Shown: positions 5,483 to 6,393 of the stretch, piece after piece | How the letters are laid out: each line of letters opens with the position of its first letter | Position numbering within the stretch: the stretch's first letter is position 1 | Assembly (NCBI GenBank): GCA_028287415.1 | Contig: JAQBPS010000222.1 | Location: 1 to 6,393 of the forward strand | Reading direction: 5' to 3' | DNA: 6,393 nucleotides | Origin: Bacillota bacterium | GTDB taxonomy: Bacteria; Bacillota; Sulfobacillia; Symbiobacteriales; Symbiobacteriaceae | Program-made: the position numbers and the translations under genes | The notes under the pieces: model-generated | Seen by the model: only the letters and a program-made list of their open reading frames with translations | Told to the model about the DNA's origin: nothing | Databases searched by the model: none

Positions 5483-5512
5483 GAGACCAGTCCGCGGAGG
5501 ATGATCATCAGC

Positions 5513-6393
5513 ATGAACCTGGAACAGCTGCTCGATAAATTGCGCCAGGATCCGGACATGAAAGCGAACATCTCCCACTGGGAGACGCTGCCCCCGGTCC
5601 CTGCGCGCTATGCCGAGTTCCCGGCGGCCCTGGATCCGCGCATCGTGAACGCGCTCGCGGAGCGGGGAATCCGGCAGCTTTACACCCATCAGGCGCAGGC
5701 GATCGACGCAGCACTTGCCCGCAGGAATACCGTGGTCGTGACACCCACCGCCTCGGGCAAGACCATGTGCTACAACCTGCCCGTGCTGGACAGCATTTTG
5801 CGGGACCCATCGAGCCGGGCCCTCTACCTCTTCCCCACGAAGGCCCTCGCGCAGGACCAGGTCACCGAGGTGAAATCCCTCGCGGACCGGATGGATGTGG
5901 AAATCAAGTCCTATGTTTATGACGGCGACACGCCGCCTGCGATTCGGCAGGTCTGCCGCCAAGCGGGGCATATTGTCATCACGAACCCGGACATGCTCCA
6001 CACCGGGGTGCTGCCGCATCACACAAAATGGGTCAAGCTGTTTGAGAATCTGAAGTACATCGTGATCGACGAACTGCACCAGTACCGCGGCGTGTTTGGT
6101 TCGCACCTGGCCAACCTGCTGCGCAGGCTGCGGCGCATCTGCGAGTTCTACGGCTCAAAGCCGATCTTCCTCTGCTCCTCCGCGACGATCGCCAATCCAA
6201 AGGAACTGGCCGAGAAGCTGATCGAGCAGCCCGCTGAACTGATCGCCCAGAACGGTGCGCCCCGCGGCGAGAAGCACTTCCTCTTCTACAACCCGCCGTT
6301 GATCGGCCGGGACGGCATTCGCGAGTCATCGATCAAGACAGCTGCGCGCATCGCCGGGGACTTGCTCCGCAACAACGTCCAGACCATCACCTT
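5513..6393 (+). CDS. mrfA: MrfA/YprA-type DEAD/DEAH helicase, N-terminal part (runs off the window)
   Basis: The first 293 codons of a superfamily 2 helicase of the MrfA (YprA)/Hrq1 type. In Bacillus subtilis, MrfA acts with the exonuclease MrfB in repair of mitomycin C lesions. The motifs are complete: a Q-like region with LYTHQAQAI (56-64), Walker A TPTASGKT (77-84), LYLFPTKALAQDQ (104-116), ITNPDMLH (156-163), Walker B VIDELH (184-189), QYRGVFGSH (190-198) and motif III SSATIANPKE (222-231). These stretches, as well as GDTPPAIRQ and LPHHTKWVKLFENLKYIVI, match the MrfA type closely. The second RecA domain and the C-terminal DUF1998 region, which define the family, lie beyond the edge. The start is the ATG at 5513, with GGAGG (5496-5500) 12 nt upstream. 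An in-frame ATG at 5501 abuts the SD site and is less likely. The gene is divergent from bshB1. Confidence 0.92.
   Translation, partial: MNLEQLLDKLRQDPDMKANISHWETLPPVPARYAEFPAALDPRIVNALAERGIRQLYTHQAQAIDAALARRNTVVVTPTASGKTMCYNLPVLDSILRDPSSRALYLFPTKALAQDQVTEVKSLADRMDVEIKSYVYDGDTPPAIRQVCRQAGHIVITNPDMLHTGVLPHHTKWVKLFENLKYIVIDELHQYRGVFGSHLANLLRRLRRICEFYGSKPIFLCSSATIANPKELAEKLIEQPAELIAQNGAPRGEKHFLFYNPPLIGRDGIRESSIKTAARIAGDLLRNNVQTIT

Noticed and set aside
5447..6106. A 219-aa minus-strand open frame
   Set aside because: It lies antisense to the mrfA helicase, whose motifs are unmistakable.

Overview
The window (6393 bp, moderately GC-rich) is bacterial chromosomal DNA. It holds six complete protein genes, one gene cut off by the right edge, and several palindromic intergenic elements. 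Six genes lie on the minus strand and the truncated one on the plus strand. Shine-Dalgarno sites are strong and starts are a mix of ATG and GTG. BshA and BshB1 mark an organism that makes bacillithiol (Bacillota, Deinococcota, Bacteroidota, Armatimonadota and relatives). Strong SD sites together with this repeat-rich intergenic DNA would fit a GC-rich Bacillota or Armatimonadota-like genome, but the phylum cannot be fixed from this sequence alone.

Right part (3365-6393). A minus-strand bacillithiol pair, bshB1 (deacetylase) then bshA (glycosyltransferase), is split by a 198-bp spacer carrying a long MITE-like inverted repeat. bshA is followed by two consecutive terminator-like hairpins. Divergent from bshB1 is the start of mrfA/yprA, a superfamily 2 DNA helicase of mitomycin-type lesion repair. 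The two genes share an intergenic region of about 80 bp.

Middle (2586-3409). About 820 bp have no convincing gene. The region is bounded by two hairpins related to each other in sequence (2673-2706 and 3365-3404), with a third, unrelated perfect hairpin at 3310-3337.

Left part (168-2585). Four genes run tightly in one direction on the minus strand: a DUF6157 protein, a 95-aa protein, a protein with two zinc ribbons, and a cytoplasmic-looking right-handed beta-helix protein. Gaps are 21, 14 and 85 bp, and each gene has its own SD site. None has a known function, so this looks like an uncharacterised operon and is the best candidate for something undescribed. Beyond its end lie a third copy of the repeat seen between the bsh genes and a strong 16-bp-stem palindrome.
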